Shown: positions 53,804-62,922, numbered from the stretch's first letter. The stretch is DNA of 64,000 bases from Phycisphaerales bacterium (GCA_030748805.1 JASMLG010000075.1:1-64000), one strand, 5' to 3'. Translations and numbers: made by a program. Notes: a model not told the origin generated them from the sequence alone.

Positions 53804-54733
53804 TTAATATGTATGGCTAAAGTCACTTGGTGGAATGTCCCCGACTTGTTGTGCTTTTGGTATCCACATACTTTGATCAACGAGAGTGTCTGTTTCAATG
53901 TTACCAACGTGACCGTCAGCGAAGCAGATTGATGGCATTCCATTGAACCTTCCTAGAGGAACAAATGTTTCCGACATAGATTCTACTCTCCCGCTTCCAA
54001 TTGGTTTCCACTGTTGAACTCTTGCAAGTACGCTGGGTGTAGCAAAATAAGTTCCCGGAGTTTCATTATCCATTGTATATTCATCGTAGATGCCTTCTTG
54101 GGCAAGGAAGGTGCTACAAAAAACAATTTGTTTATTGGACTTTTTTAGTTGAGATGCAACTGTGGCAACTACATTGATAACGCGATCATCAGTTAGTGTG
54201 ACAGAATTGAATTCTACTTCTGGTCGACCACTGTGATTATCTATCTCCCACCATCCACCAAGATAGTAACCGTTGTAACCAAACGCCGGTTGGGTTGCAA
54301 TTACACCAGAATGATCAATAAGTTGCCCTTCAGAATTATCCCAATTTACATCTCTATAAAAAAGTAATGATCTCCAATCATTGTCAAGATAATCAAGTAA
54401 TCGCCAAGTCCATGGTCCAGCATCATTGGGTTCAGATGAATCATAAAGAGGTGCTGGCGGAATAATGGATTCATCGGGAAAAGCCCAAGCAAGTTCATCA
54501 TATTCTTGAACGCCGGTACTCAAGTATCCAGGCAGTATTTTTTCTTGATGTCCAATTGAATACATTAGCCATGATTTTCCAACTTGGCTTATTAAATGTA
54601 ATTCTTGGGTCTTCATGCTTCGCAATCGAGAAGCTTTGAGAGCAGGATATACAAGACCAATTAGGAGGCCAATTATTGCAATAACAGCAATTAATTCAAC
54701 AATAGAAAAACCACGTTGGCGTTGTTTAGTCAT
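53804..54733 (-). CDS. type II/IV pseudopilin-like protein (planctomycete H-x-DG type)
   Basis: The N-terminus RQRGFSIVELIAVIAIIGLLIGLVYPAL is a prepilin leader with cleavage after Gly and a Glu at +5 of the mature chain. A long pilin-like domain follows with ICFADGHVGNIETDTLVDQSMW near the C-terminus, similar to the DUF1559 H-X9-DG proteins that are numerous in planctomycetes. The 309-residue protein is probably exported by a type II secretion system. It overlaps the ispG stop by four bases. Confidence 0.85.
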   Translation of the reverse strand: MTKQRQRGFSIVELIAVIAIIGLLIGLVYPALKASRLRSMKTQELHLISQVGKSWLMYSIGHQEKILPGYLSTGVQEYDELAWAFPDESIIPPAPLYDSSEPNDAGPWTWRLLDYLDNDWRSLLFYRDVNWDNSEGQLIDHSGVIATQPAFGYNGYYLGGWWEIDNHSGRPEVEFNSVTLTDDRVINVVATVASQLKKSNKQIVFCSTFLAQEGIYDEYTMDNETPGTYFATPSVLARVQQWKPIGSGRVESMSETFVPLGRFNGMPSICFADGHVGNIETDTLVDQSMWIPKAQQVGDIPPSDFSHTY

Positions 54734-55914
54734 TTGAATTTGCCCTCAACAGTTGGCTCTGGTACTACGATGGTGCACGCTTTTTCTCCGAGTTTTGTCT
54801 TTCCATTTAGAACACGATCTTGTAGAAGTTTACATTCAAGCAGCAGTCGATCAAGTATTTCTTCTTCTTTGACATTGGCAACGCGTTCCCCCTGTACATA
54901 GATGATTCCCTTGCGATTACCAGCAAAGACCGCGACATCTGCACCTTCAGCTTCTCCGGGACCATTTACAACACAACCCATGACAGCGACCTTTATAGGT
55001 AAGTTAATTTCGTCCTTGAGTTTATTTTGGACATCATTCACCAAAGAAAAAAGATCAACTTGGATGCGACCACAACTTGGACATGCAATTAGTTCAACAC
55101 CCTTTCGCTCTCGAAGGCCAAGGCAATTCAAAAGTTCAACTCCGTCTTCAACTTCATATACAGAATCGCTTGCGTAACTGATTCTAAAGGTGTCTCCAAT
55201 ACCCTGAGAAAGAAGTGATCCAATTGCAGTTATAGAACGTATAGAACCTGTTTCCCTAGGTCCAGCATGAGTTACTCCCAGATGTAACGGGTAATCAAAA
55301 CGGTTTGATAATTCCTTGTATATATCTATTGTAAGTCGAGTATCCATCGACTTAGCGCTTATGCAAATGTCATTAAAATCACGCTGTTCAAACAATTCTA
55401 AATATTCTTCAACCTTAGCAATCATTAGAGCAAGAAGATGACCTAGTTTTTGGTCAGCGAAGAATTTTGTTAACTCTTGTTGTCGCTTTTGTTTATCCTT
55501 TCGTTCAACTATCGATCCCTCGTTTACTCCTACCCTAATTGGAATATTTGAATCTTTGCACGCATCAATGACTTTGTGAACTTGTTCGGTGTCTGAAATG
55601 TTTCCTGGATTGAGGCGTATTTTCTGAACACCTGCTTCAATCGATTCAAGTGCACGTTGAAAATGAAAATGGACGTCAGCAACTATTGGAACTGAGACCT
55701 GTGGTAAAATATGTTCTAGGGCAAGAGTATCTTCTTTTTTGGGAACAGCAACTCGGACAATATCAGCACCAGCTTCATCGAGTCGATTAATTTCTGCAAC
55801 ACAAGAGTCAATTTCATGCGTGTAACCTGAAGTCATCGATTGAATAGTTACGGGCGCATTTCCTCCAATTAGAATCCCTCCTACGGATAATTGCCTAGTG
55901 TTTTTCCGTTCCAT
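54730..55914 (-). CDS. ispG: 4-hydroxy-3-methylbut-2-enyl-diphosphate synthase
   Basis: IspG is the iron-sulfur enzyme of the MEP pathway that makes HMBDP. The 394-residue protein shows PVTIQSMTSGYTHEI, PIVADVHFHFQRALE, IRLNPGNI, IRVGVNEGS, and the cluster ligands CPSCGRI and GCVVNGPGE. I start at the second of two close ATGs because TAGAAT ends six bases before it; the first ATG falls within those six bases. The prepilin gene is translationally coupled to its stop. Confidence 0.95.
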   Translation of the reverse strand: MERKNTRQLSVGGILIGGNAPVTIQSMTSGYTHEIDSCVAEINRLDEAGADIVRVAVPKKEDTLALEHILPQVSVPIVADVHFHFQRALESIEAGVQKIRLNPGNISDTEQVHKVIDACKDSNIPIRVGVNEGSIVERKDKQKRQQELTKFFADQKLGHLLALMIAKVEEYLELFEQRDFNDICISAKSMDTRLTIDIYKELSNRFDYPLHLGVTHAGPRETGSIRSITAIGSLLSQGIGDTFRISYASDSVYEVEDGVELLNCLGLRERKGVELIACPSCGRIQVDLFSLVNDVQNKLKDEINLPIKVAVMGCVVNGPGEAEGADVAVFAGNRKGIIYVQGERVANVKEEEILDRLLLECKLLQDRVLNGKTKLGEKACTIVVPEPTVEGKFK

Positions 55915-55920
55915 CCACAT

Positions 55921-55926
55921 ATTCTA
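55921..55926 (-). promoter_or_regulatory. -10 box TAGAAT fixing the ispG start
   Basis: TAGAAT is followed by ATGTGG and then ATG. By the six-base rule the second ATG is +1; the first would be at -6, upstream of transcription. Confidence 0.5.
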
Positions 55927-55944
55927 CACACGGTCTTCAGCACA

Positions 55945-56166
55945 GGGTCTGACCAGGGGTCTGACCCCTGGTCAGACCAGTAGTCAGAATTGTGGTCAGT
56001 CACCAGATGTGGCACCAATGCGAAAAATTTCTTCCTTCTTTTGTTACACAAAAAACCCGTTTAACAGTGTCAAAAAAGTTCATATCCAAGGTTTGTTTGG
56101 GGTCAGACCAGGGGTCAGACCCGGGGTCAGACCAGGGGTCTGTCCCCTGGTCTGGCACTGGGGTGA
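55945..56166. repeat. GGGGTCAGACC palindrome cluster, MITE/REP-like
   Basis: At the left, arms GGTCTGACCAGGGGT and ACCCCTGGTCAGACC form a perfect 15-bp inverted repeat with centre CTG (55946-55978). At the right, three direct copies of GGGGTCAGACC occur at 56099-56134, followed by an AGACCAGGGG/CCCCTGGTCT hairpin (56129-56153). About 110 bp of AT-rich DNA lie between. Similar GGGGTCAGACCCC elements in other bacteria accompany REP-associated tyrosine transposases (from memory). No transposase is encoded here. Confidence 0.75.
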
Positions 56167-56240
56167 ATAATGTGGGGAACGAAGCGTTAATTCTTATATA
56201 AGAATGTTTTGAGTAAGTAGATATAAGAATCAGTTATGAG

Positions 56241-58874
56241 TTAGTCTTCATAAATCTCTAATTCGATGATTCCGCCTTCAATCAATAGATCTTCTATCGG
56301 AGTTCCCTCTGGAATTGATTTTCCGTTAAGAGTTTTTACAATTACTTTGGGATTATCTTTTTCGTGCTTCTCAAGTGCTTCTTCAAGTTCTTTCATAATA
56401 GTTTCGTCTAGAGTTTTCCATCCCATTCGTCCCTTGCATTTTGGATAAGTCGAACATCCTAGCCACGGACCACGTTTCCCATTTCTTAAGTTCATTGGAC
56501 TTTCACACTTTTCGCAATTCAATGACTCCACTAGGAGTGCTGGTGGGGTTGGATATTTTACTCCACCTTTTTTGTCGAGATTGACGACTGTTTTAATCTC
56601 TGGATAATTAATCGAAGCCAAAAATGGACCAAACCTGCCTATTCTCTTCTCCATTGGAGATCCATCTTCAGGACAAGCAACGTCGACTCGTTCTGGCAAT
56701 CGTGGTCTTCCCTTCCGGTCGATTGGTGCGGCATATTTACAATCAGGATAACTAGCGCACGTTAAGAATCTGCCATTCTTACCAAATCTATATGCAGTTT
56801 TGCTGCCACATTCGGGACATTTGTAGATTGCTGGTTGCATTTCCGCTTTTGCATGTGACATCTCTTCATAAGCGACTTCCATCCGTTTGCTGAATCTTCC
56901 GTAAAAGTCATGCAACATTGATACCCAGTCAGTATCTCCTGATGCGACATTATCCAGTCTGTCTTCAAGTGAACGTGTGTAATCAACGCCCATTAAAATT
57001 GGAAACGCCTCAATCAGTTTTTCTGTCACAACTTCACCCAAATCAGTTGGATGAAATGCTCGGTCAATTTTTTCAACATAATTTCTATTTTGAATTACAT
57101 CTATTATTGAAGCGTAGGTAGAAGGTCTGCCAATACCCTCTGATTCCAACTTTTTGATTAGAGAAGCCTCACTATATCTAGATGGAGGAGATGAAAAGTT
57201 CTGTTTGGGTGAAATGTCAAATGGGAACAGTTCAGTTCCTTCAAGCAATTCAGGCAAGTTTTGTTCTGTATCAGAAGAAGGAACTCCACTTGCTTTGTAA
57301 AAACCATCAAATGCTAAAGTTCTACCAGCAACCTTAAACACCGCTCCAGTTTTTTTGTCATCGCGTTCGAAGAAAATCTCAGTTCGATGCCATTTTGCTG
57401 GTGTCATCTGACACGCAACGAATCTTGACCAAATAAGTTTATAGAGACGCCTTTGATCTTCGTCTAATGAAGAAGGTAACGTATCAGGATGCCTTGCTGC
57501 ATCAGTTGGTCGAATTGCTTCGTGTGCTTCTTGTGCAGATTCGTTTGATGAAGAATAATAATTAGGTTTGTCAGGAAGATATTTGTCACCAAACTTGTTT
57601 CCAATAAAAGTTCTTACTGAATTGATTGCATCTGGTGATAAGTGAGTAGAGTCAGTTCTCATATAAGTAATTAGTCCAACCTGACCCTCACCCTTAATTC
57701 TTACACCTTCATAAAGTGCTTGGGCTGTTCGCATAGTTCTCTTCGCACCAAATCCAAAAACAGTAGATGCAGATGCCTGAAGAGATGAAGTAATAAAAGG
57801 AGCAGGTGGTCTTACAGTATTTTCTTTCTGAGATATATCTCTAACTTTATATTTAACACCATCCTCTATATCACCAATCAGTGTAATGCAATGTTTTGCA
57901 GGACCTTTTCCCTCTTCATCTTCAACAATTTCCAGTGAAGGATTCTCAATTCCAACAAGAGATGCAACTTCAATAATTTTAGCTTTGTGATTATCAAAGG
58001 ATTCACTACAATCAGAAGATCTTGTAATTTTATAACTCTTTCCCCCAACTTCCACAAGAGTTGCCTCAACACTGTTGTTCTGAGAAAGGAAATGATTAAG
58101 TTGTTTTCTAGTAGGCCCTTTCCCACGTTCATCTTTTGTTTCAATCAACTCATCCCATGATTTTGAAATGGATTTTGCTTTACCTGAGTTCGGGTTGAAC
58201 CTGCCAACAACACTCCAGGTCTCATCTGGGATATGTGCTTCTATCTCTTTTTCTCGCTCAACAATTATCCTCACAGCAACAGATTGAACTCGACCTGCAC
58301 TTAATCCACCTGCAACACGTTTCCATAGTAATGGTGATACCTGATATCCAACTATGCGATCTAGAATTCTCCTTGCCTGTTGAGCATTTACAAAATCCAT
58401 GTTTATTTCATGTGGATTCTCAAAAGCGTCCTCAATTTGTTCTTTAGTAATTGCGTTGAATATAACCCGTTTTGCCTTTGATGGTTCAACATTTAGCAAT
58501 TGAGCAAGATGCCAAGCAATTGCTTCTCCTTCTCTATCAAGGTCACTTGCAAACCAAACATCTTCGGCGACTTTTGCAGCTTTCTTCAATTCTGTTACAA
58601 GTGTGTTTTTGCCCTTTAGAATTTCATAAGTTGGTTTGAAATCATTCTCTAAATCAACACCCGGAACTGGTTGTTTAGTCCCCTTTGGTGCACGTGCGGG
58701 AAGGTCTCGAATATGACCAACCGAAGAAGTTACAGCGTAATCATCACCAAGATACTTATTGATTGTCCTCGCTTTGGCAGGGGATTCGACAATGACAAGG
58801 TGCTTTCCCTTTGCGTCAGGGACAGCATTTTTCTTTGAAGTTTTTTTCTTTGTTGTTTTTTTCTTCTTTGCCAA
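56241..58874 (-). CDS. topA: DNA topoisomerase I
   Basis: TopA relaxes negative supercoils by a type IA mechanism. The start is TTG with MAKKKKTTKKKTSKK, a basic N-terminal tail, then LVIVESPAKARTINKYLG, ASDLDREGEAIAWHL, the catalytic tyrosine in GLITYMRTDSTHLS and HEAIRPTDA. Of three C-terminal zinc-ribbon positions the first (CPECGSKT...CASYPDC) and third (CEKCESPM...CSTYPKC) are complete, and the middle has lost its second cysteine pair (SINYPEIK). Length 877. A possible -10 (TATTGA) is nine bases before the TTG. Confidence 0.96.
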   Translation of the reverse strand: MAKKKKTTKKKTSKKNAVPDAKGKHLVIVESPAKARTINKYLGDDYAVTSSVGHIRDLPARAPKGTKQPVPGVDLENDFKPTYEILKGKNTLVTELKKAAKVAEDVWFASDLDREGEAIAWHLAQLLNVEPSKAKRVIFNAITKEQIEDAFENPHEINMDFVNAQQARRILDRIVGYQVSPLLWKRVAGGLSAGRVQSVAVRIIVEREKEIEAHIPDETWSVVGRFNPNSGKAKSISKSWDELIETKDERGKGPTRKQLNHFLSQNNSVEATLVEVGGKSYKITRSSDCSESFDNHKAKIIEVASLVGIENPSLEIVEDEEGKGPAKHCITLIGDIEDGVKYKVRDISQKENTVRPPAPFITSSLQASASTVFGFGAKRTMRTAQALYEGVRIKGEGQVGLITYMRTDSTHLSPDAINSVRTFIGNKFGDKYLPDKPNYYSSSNESAQEAHEAIRPTDAARHPDTLPSSLDEDQRRLYKLIWSRFVACQMTPAKWHRTEIFFERDDKKTGAVFKVAGRTLAFDGFYKASGVPSSDTEQNLPELLEGTELFPFDISPKQNFSSPPSRYSEASLIKKLESEGIGRPSTYASIIDVIQNRNYVEKIDRAFHPTDLGEVVTEKLIEAFPILMGVDYTRSLEDRLDNVASGDTDWVSMLHDFYGRFSKRMEVAYEEMSHAKAEMQPAIYKCPECGSKTAYRFGKNGRFLTCASYPDCKYAAPIDRKGRPRLPERVDVACPEDGSPMEKRIGRFGPFLASINYPEIKTVVNLDKKGGVKYPTPPALLVESLNCEKCESPMNLRNGKRGPWLGCSTYPKCKGRMGWKTLDETIMKELEEALEKHEKDNPKVIVKTLNGKSIPEGTPIEDLLIEGGIIELEIYED

Positions 58875-58995
58875 AATAAGGTCTCAATAAATGTTTGTAC
58901 GCCGTCACCATCGGCTTAGAGGGTGTTTCCCCTTTGCATAGGCGAAACATTGAAACGACTTTTCTGGAAATGTCAAGCGTATATTTTAGATTTTT

Positions 58996-59913
58996 TTAGC
59001 CCTGAAGAAGCGTAAGTGCTTGTCTTGCAGCAACTTCTGCCCCTTTGCCTTCCATGTCAATAAAATGTGCAGAAGGTAATATTTGGAATCTTCTGAGCCA
59101 AGTTCGTTGCTGTTTAGCGTAACGTCTTGTCAAGATCTTGATTCTTTCCTTTGCTTCATCAAGAGTACACTCACCTCGAAAGTAACTTAAAAGTTGTTTG
59201 TAACCAAGTGCTTCTGAGGCCTGTTTTCCGAGTTTATCTTGCAATAATTCAACTTCATTTAACAATCCGCCGTCAAACATTGATTTGACACGAGAGTTAA
59301 TTCTGTGATTTATGGTTTTTACAGGCCAATTAAGACCAATTATTACAGCATCTTCCCTAGGTAGTGGTTTGCCCCATTGTGCTTGAAGAGACGAAAGTGG
59401 ATGTCCGGTTGCTTCGCAAACCTCAATTGCCCTAACAAGCCGACGTTTGTCGTTAATGTGAATTCGCTCAGTTGCTTCTGGATCAAGTTTGTTTAGCCGT
59501 TCAAATAAAACTTCATTTGATTCGGCGTTCAATTCGTCCCTCTTTTCCGCATTCCTGTCAGGACCGTCAAACAATCCGAACAATAAAGATTGGACATATA
59601 AATTCGTGCCACCAACAACAATGGGCCATTTTCCTCTTTCTCGAATGTTATCTATTATCTGATTTGATAGTCCAAGCCACTTATCAACAGTAAAACCATC
59701 CTCAGCTGGATCAGCAATATCTATAAGATGATGTACGGCTTCAGAGCGTTCATCTGCAGTTGGTTTAGCAGTTCCAATGTCCATTCCACGGTACACTTGC
59801 ATCGAATCAGCACAGATACACTCTCCACCACCTTGGAGTTTATTGGCAAGTTCAATTGCTAATGATGTCTTACCTCCAGCAGTAGGCCCTAGAATCAAAA
59901 CGATGGGTCGCAT
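58996..59913 (-). CDS. miaA: tRNA dimethylallyltransferase
   Basis: MiaA adds the dimethylallyl group to A37 of tRNAs that read codons starting with U. The 305-residue protein has the P-loop GPTAGGKTSLAIELA (9-23), CADSMQVYRGMDIGTAKP, IVVGGTNLYVQSL and IKILTRRYAKQQRTWLRRF, all standard. Dimethylallyl diphosphate comes from the MEP pathway, for which dxs and ispG are in the window. Its promoter is the left half of the palindrome shared with pgk; TAAGAT lies six bases before the ATG. Confidence 0.96.
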   Translation of the reverse strand: MRPIVLILGPTAGGKTSLAIELANKLQGGGECICADSMQVYRGMDIGTAKPTADERSEAVHHLIDIADPAEDGFTVDKWLGLSNQIIDNIRERGKWPIVVGGTNLYVQSLLFGLFDGPDRNAEKRDELNAESNEVLFERLNKLDPEATERIHINDKRRLVRAIEVCEATGHPLSSLQAQWGKPLPREDAVIIGLNWPVKTINHRINSRVKSMFDGGLLNEVELLQDKLGKQASEALGYKQLLSYFRGECTLDEAKERIKILTRRYAKQQRTWLRRFQILPSAHFIDMEGKGAEVAARQALTLLQG

Positions 59914-59919
59914 ATCACC

Positions 59920-59937
59920 ATCTTATGAGCATAAGAT
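59920..59937. promoter_or_regulatory. palindromic divergent promoter of miaA and pgk
   Basis: ATCTTATGAGCATAAGAT is an 18-bp sequence with perfect 8-bp arms around AG. Leftward, TAAGAT (59925-59920) is six bases from the miaA ATG; rightward, TAAGAT (59932-59937) is seven bases from the pgk ATG. Neither gene has a Shine-Dalgarno. Confidence 0.6.
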
Positions 59938-59944
59938 AGACAAG

Positions 59945-61108
59945 ATGAAGCAATCCATAGAAGAAGTTGACGTTAAAGGCAAAAGAGTCCTCATGAGAGT
60001 GGACTTCAATGTCCCATTGTCAAATGGAAAAATTACTGACGATAGGCGGATTTTGATGGCTCTACCAAGCATCAACAGCGTTCTAAATCGTGGTGGATCC
60101 CTAACACTGATGAGCCATCTTGGAAGACCTAGTGGAAATGGTTTTGAGCAAGAGTATTCACTTGAACCAGTAGCAAAAAGACTATCCGAACTTCTAGGTA
60201 AACCGGTTTCATTTTCAGATGATGACACAAATTCTGAAATTGTCCTTCTTGAAAATCTACGGTTTAATCAAGGAGAAAAAGATGGAGATGAAAGATTTGC
60301 AGAAAAACTCGCTAGTAAAGGGGACATCTATTGCAACGATGCATTTGGTACAGCACATCGCAATCACGCTTCAATGGTTGCTGTGCCAATGGCAATGTCA
60401 GGTAAACCGCGAGTATCAGGTTTATTGCTTTCCAAAGAATTGAAATACCTTGAACACGCAATTACGAATGCACAAAAACCATTTGTTGCTGTACTCGGTG
60501 GTGCCAAGGTTTCTGACAAACTTTGTGCAATCAAAAATCTTCTAGGAAGAGTAGACACCATTTTAATCGGAGGTGCAATGGCATATACTTTTTTAATTGC
60601 TTCTGGAAAGGATGTTGGAAGCAGTTTGGTAGAGAAAGATAGAGTCAAAGACGCAGAATCAATTCTTGATTTAGCACAATCGAGTTCGACAGAATTGTTG
60701 CTACCCGTAGATCATGTCTGTGCACAGAAAATCGAACAAGGAACTCCTGTTAAGATTTTTACTGACTCTATACAAGATTCATGGATAGGTTTAGACATAG
60801 GGCCAGAGACCATAAAAAGTTATAGTAATAAACTTAAATCAGCAAAAACAATAGTATGGAATGGTCCTATGGGTGTTTTTGAACTTAACCAATTTGATGA
60901 TGGCACACATCAAATTGCAGATGCAATCGCTCTTGCAAGTGAAAATGGCGCTATTTCAATTATTGGTGGAGGTGATTCTGCAGCAGCAGTTTCAAAATTC
61001 AATTTAGATTCCCAAATGACCCATATTTCCACCGGAGGTGGTGCAAGCATACAAATGCTTGAAGGAATTCAATTTAACAGTGTTAATATTCTCGATGATA
61101 CCTTATGA
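59945..61108 (+). CDS. pgk: phosphoglycerate kinase
   Basis: Pgk transfers phosphate between 1,3-bisphosphoglycerate and ADP in glycolysis. I start at MKQSIEEVDV; longer readings overlap miaA. The 387-residue protein has GKRVLMRVDFNVP, LMSHLGRP, LLENLRFNQGEK, NDAFGTAHRNHAS, AVLGGAKVSDK, IGGAMAYTFL and the C-terminal FELNQFDDGT and GGGDSAAAVSKF. fbaB and rpe lie elsewhere in the window. The TlpA-like gene follows after 31 bp with its own ribosome site. Confidence 0.96.
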   Translation: MKQSIEEVDVKGKRVLMRVDFNVPLSNGKITDDRRILMALPSINSVLNRGGSLTLMSHLGRPSGNGFEQEYSLEPVAKRLSELLGKPVSFSDDDTNSEIVLLENLRFNQGEKDGDERFAEKLASKGDIYCNDAFGTAHRNHASMVAVPMAMSGKPRVSGLLLSKELKYLEHAITNAQKPFVAVLGGAKVSDKLCAIKNLLGRVDTILIGGAMAYTFLIASGKDVGSSLVEKDRVKDAESILDLAQSSSTELLLPVDHVCAQKIEQGTPVKIFTDSIQDSWIGLDIGPETIKSYSNKLKSAKTIVWNGPMGVFELNQFDDGTHQIADAIALASENGAISIIGGGDSAAAVSKFNLDSQMTHISTGGGASIQMLEGIQFNSVNILDDTL

Positions 61109-61139
61109 TTTACATAAACAGACCCACAAGGAGACACCG

Positions 61140-62195
61140 ATGACTGTTAGAACGCTTATATCTTTTTTTGTACTTTCAATCTTGACTTCAACATTTACCT
61201 ATGCTCAACCAGGAGGAAGAGGAAAACTTACTGTTGGATCTACTGCTCCGGGTCTAAATGTATCAAAATGGGTTAAGGGTGAATTTAAACCATCTGATTC
61301 AGAGGTATATGTTTTGGAGTTTTGGGCTACTTGGTGTCCGCCTTGTCGAAAATCGATTCCTCACCTGACTAAACTTCAAGAAGAGTACGAAATGGATGGT
61401 TTGAAGGTTGTTGGTATTTCTACTGACTCGGATCCTGATTTAGTTGCACCTTTTGTTAAACGGCAGGGTTTAAAAATGAACTATATAGTTGGGATTGATA
61501 ATCGTAGAAGAACCCAACGTGCTTGGATGACAGCAGCTGGTCTAAAGGGCATACCAGCGGTCTTTATTGTTAACAAGAACGGAATCATTCAGTTTATTGG
61601 AAATCCACATGATGAGCAGTTTGAAATTGTTCTTGAGAAGGTTATGAAGGGTAGATACGATCAAAAGAAAACAGAACTAGCAAAAGAATCTATCAAGTCA
61701 GCAAAACATTTTAGGTCCCTTAATAGTTGGGCTGATGCCTCAGCAGCATATAAAAACGCAATCGCAATTGATCCAATTGTCTTTGCAGAACTTTATATTG
61801 ATTTGTTTGAAATGCTGCTTGTAGAAAAGAAAGATATCGCCGCTGCATACCAACTTGCAGGCAAAATTATTACTGAAAGAGGACCAGAAGATCCAGAACT
61901 TCTTACTTGGCTTGCTAAGAAAATTTCTTTAGATGATAGGATCACTGGAACAGCCCGTCGAATGGACGTAGCAATGAAAGCAGCTACAACAGCTCTTTCA
62001 TTTGCAAAACGTAAAACCGATCCAACTTATATATCCACTGTTGCTTATGTTTATTTCTATGACGATAAGATTGATGAAGCAATCGAGTGGCAACGCAAAG
62101 CGTATTTCTCAGCAAGAGAAAAAGAGAAACCCTCTTACAAGTTTACACTTGATAGTTATCGAAGCCAGAAGCAACATGCTGAAGCAGGCAACTAG
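61140..62195 (+). CDS. exported TlpA-like thioredoxin with C-terminal TPR-like region
   Basis: The ATG is preceded by AAGGAG and opens a signal peptide (TLISFFVLSILTSTFTYAQ). A thioredoxin domain spans about 30-165 with the redox site FWATWCPPCRKSIPHL. Residues about 190-350 are helical with a TPR-like motif (SLNSWADASAAYKNAIAIDP; VYFYDDKIDEAIEWQRKA). The protein probably acts outside the cytoplasmic membrane in disulfide or heme/thiol exchange. Length 351. No cytochrome biogenesis genes are near. Confidence 0.88.
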   Translation: MTVRTLISFFVLSILTSTFTYAQPGGRGKLTVGSTAPGLNVSKWVKGEFKPSDSEVYVLEFWATWCPPCRKSIPHLTKLQEEYEMDGLKVVGISTDSDPDLVAPFVKRQGLKMNYIVGIDNRRRTQRAWMTAAGLKGIPAVFIVNKNGIIQFIGNPHDEQFEIVLEKVMKGRYDQKKTELAKESIKSAKHFRSLNSWADASAAYKNAIAIDPIVFAELYIDLFEMLLVEKKDIAAAYQLAGKIITERGPEDPELLTWLAKKISLDDRITGTARRMDVAMKAATTALSFAKRKTDPTYISTVAYVYFYDDKIDEAIEWQRKAYFSAREKEKPSYKFTLDSYRSQKQHAEAGN

Positions 62196-62201
62196 CACTA
62201 G

Positions 62202-62888
62202 ATGAACACTGACATTGCTATGTGTCTACTCACAGCCCCCCCATCTCTGCCTTTGGTAGCGCCATCTATCCTTTCCGCAGATTTTTCACGCCTAGGCGAA
62301 GAGTGCAATTTGGTTCTCGATGCAGGTGCAGATTTATTGCACTTAGATGTTATGGATGGACATTTTGTTCCCAATCTAACAATGGGTCCAGCATTGTGCG
62401 CATCGTTACGAAAATCATTTCCAGATGTTTATCTAGATGTACATTTAATGGTTGATAAACCTAGTATGTACATTGACTCGTTCGCAAAAGCTGGCGGTAA
62501 TCTTTTTACAGGGCACATAGAATCGCAAGATGACCCTTTTGAACTTGCAGATGCAATTCATAGCGCTGGAATGGCTGCTGGACTTGCAATCAATCCGCCA
62601 ACAGACGTGAGCGAAATTCTCCCATATATAGAAGCATACGATTTAATTTTAGTTATGAGTGTTAATCCTGGCTTCTCAGGACAATCTTTTATGCCTGAGG
62701 TCTTGTCTAAAACACAAGAGATTTCTCAACTATTACGTCCAAATCAGCGTCTTCAAATGGATGGAGGAGTTGGCATGTCAACATCTTTAGCATGTCGTGA
62801 GTCCGGCTGTGATGTCCTTGTGGCGGCATCCGCAATTTTTGGTAGTGATGACTATTCCGCGGCTATTGAGGGACTTAGAGGTCAATGA
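62202..62888 (+). CDS. rpe: ribulose-phosphate 3-epimerase
   Basis: Rpe interconverts ribulose 5-phosphate and xylulose 5-phosphate. The protein shows VAPSILSADFSRLGEEC, LHLDVMDGHFVPNLTMGP, DVHLMVDKP, VMSVNPGFSGQSFMPEVL and the phosphate-binding QMDGGVGMST. Two ATGs 18 bases apart are possible starts; I keep the first, but MCLLTAPPS is an alternative. A C7 run lies nearby. It follows the TlpA-like gene by six bases. Confidence 0.94.
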   Translation: MNTDIAMCLLTAPPSLPLVAPSILSADFSRLGEECNLVLDAGADLLHLDVMDGHFVPNLTMGPALCASLRKSFPDVYLDVHLMVDKPSMYIDSFAKAGGNLFTGHIESQDDPFELADAIHSAGMAAGLAINPPTDVSEILPYIEAYDLILVMSVNPGFSGQSFMPEVLSKTQEISQLLRPNQRLQMDGGVGMSTSLACRESGCDVLVAASAIFGSDDYSAAIEGLRGQ

Positions 62889-62922
62889 CCGATATGCTCC
62901 CTTTGTATTGAGTAATGCTTAT

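Larger units (their letters stand above)
55921..56240. other. 320-bp gap between topA and ispG
   Basis: The gap is mostly the GGGGTCAGACC repeat cluster; the part next to ispG holds its -10 box, and the part next to topA (56170-56240) is AT-rich without a recognised gene. Apparent reading frames here follow the repeats and carry no domain. Confidence 0.6.

Noticed and set aside
55898..56170. Open frame of 90 codons across the GGGGTCAGACC repeats
   Set aside because: It consists of translated repeats (GVRPGVRPGVRPGV) and overlaps ispG; no start signal or domain.
58940..58980. TTGACA as a -35 box for topA
   Set aside because: No convincing -10 box lies 16-18 bases downstream; an AT-rich stretch would match by chance.
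62231..62242. C7 run near the rpe start as a phase-variation tract
   Set aside because: The run is short and ordinary, and lies within or close to the variable N-terminus; evidence is much weaker than for the G10 tract.
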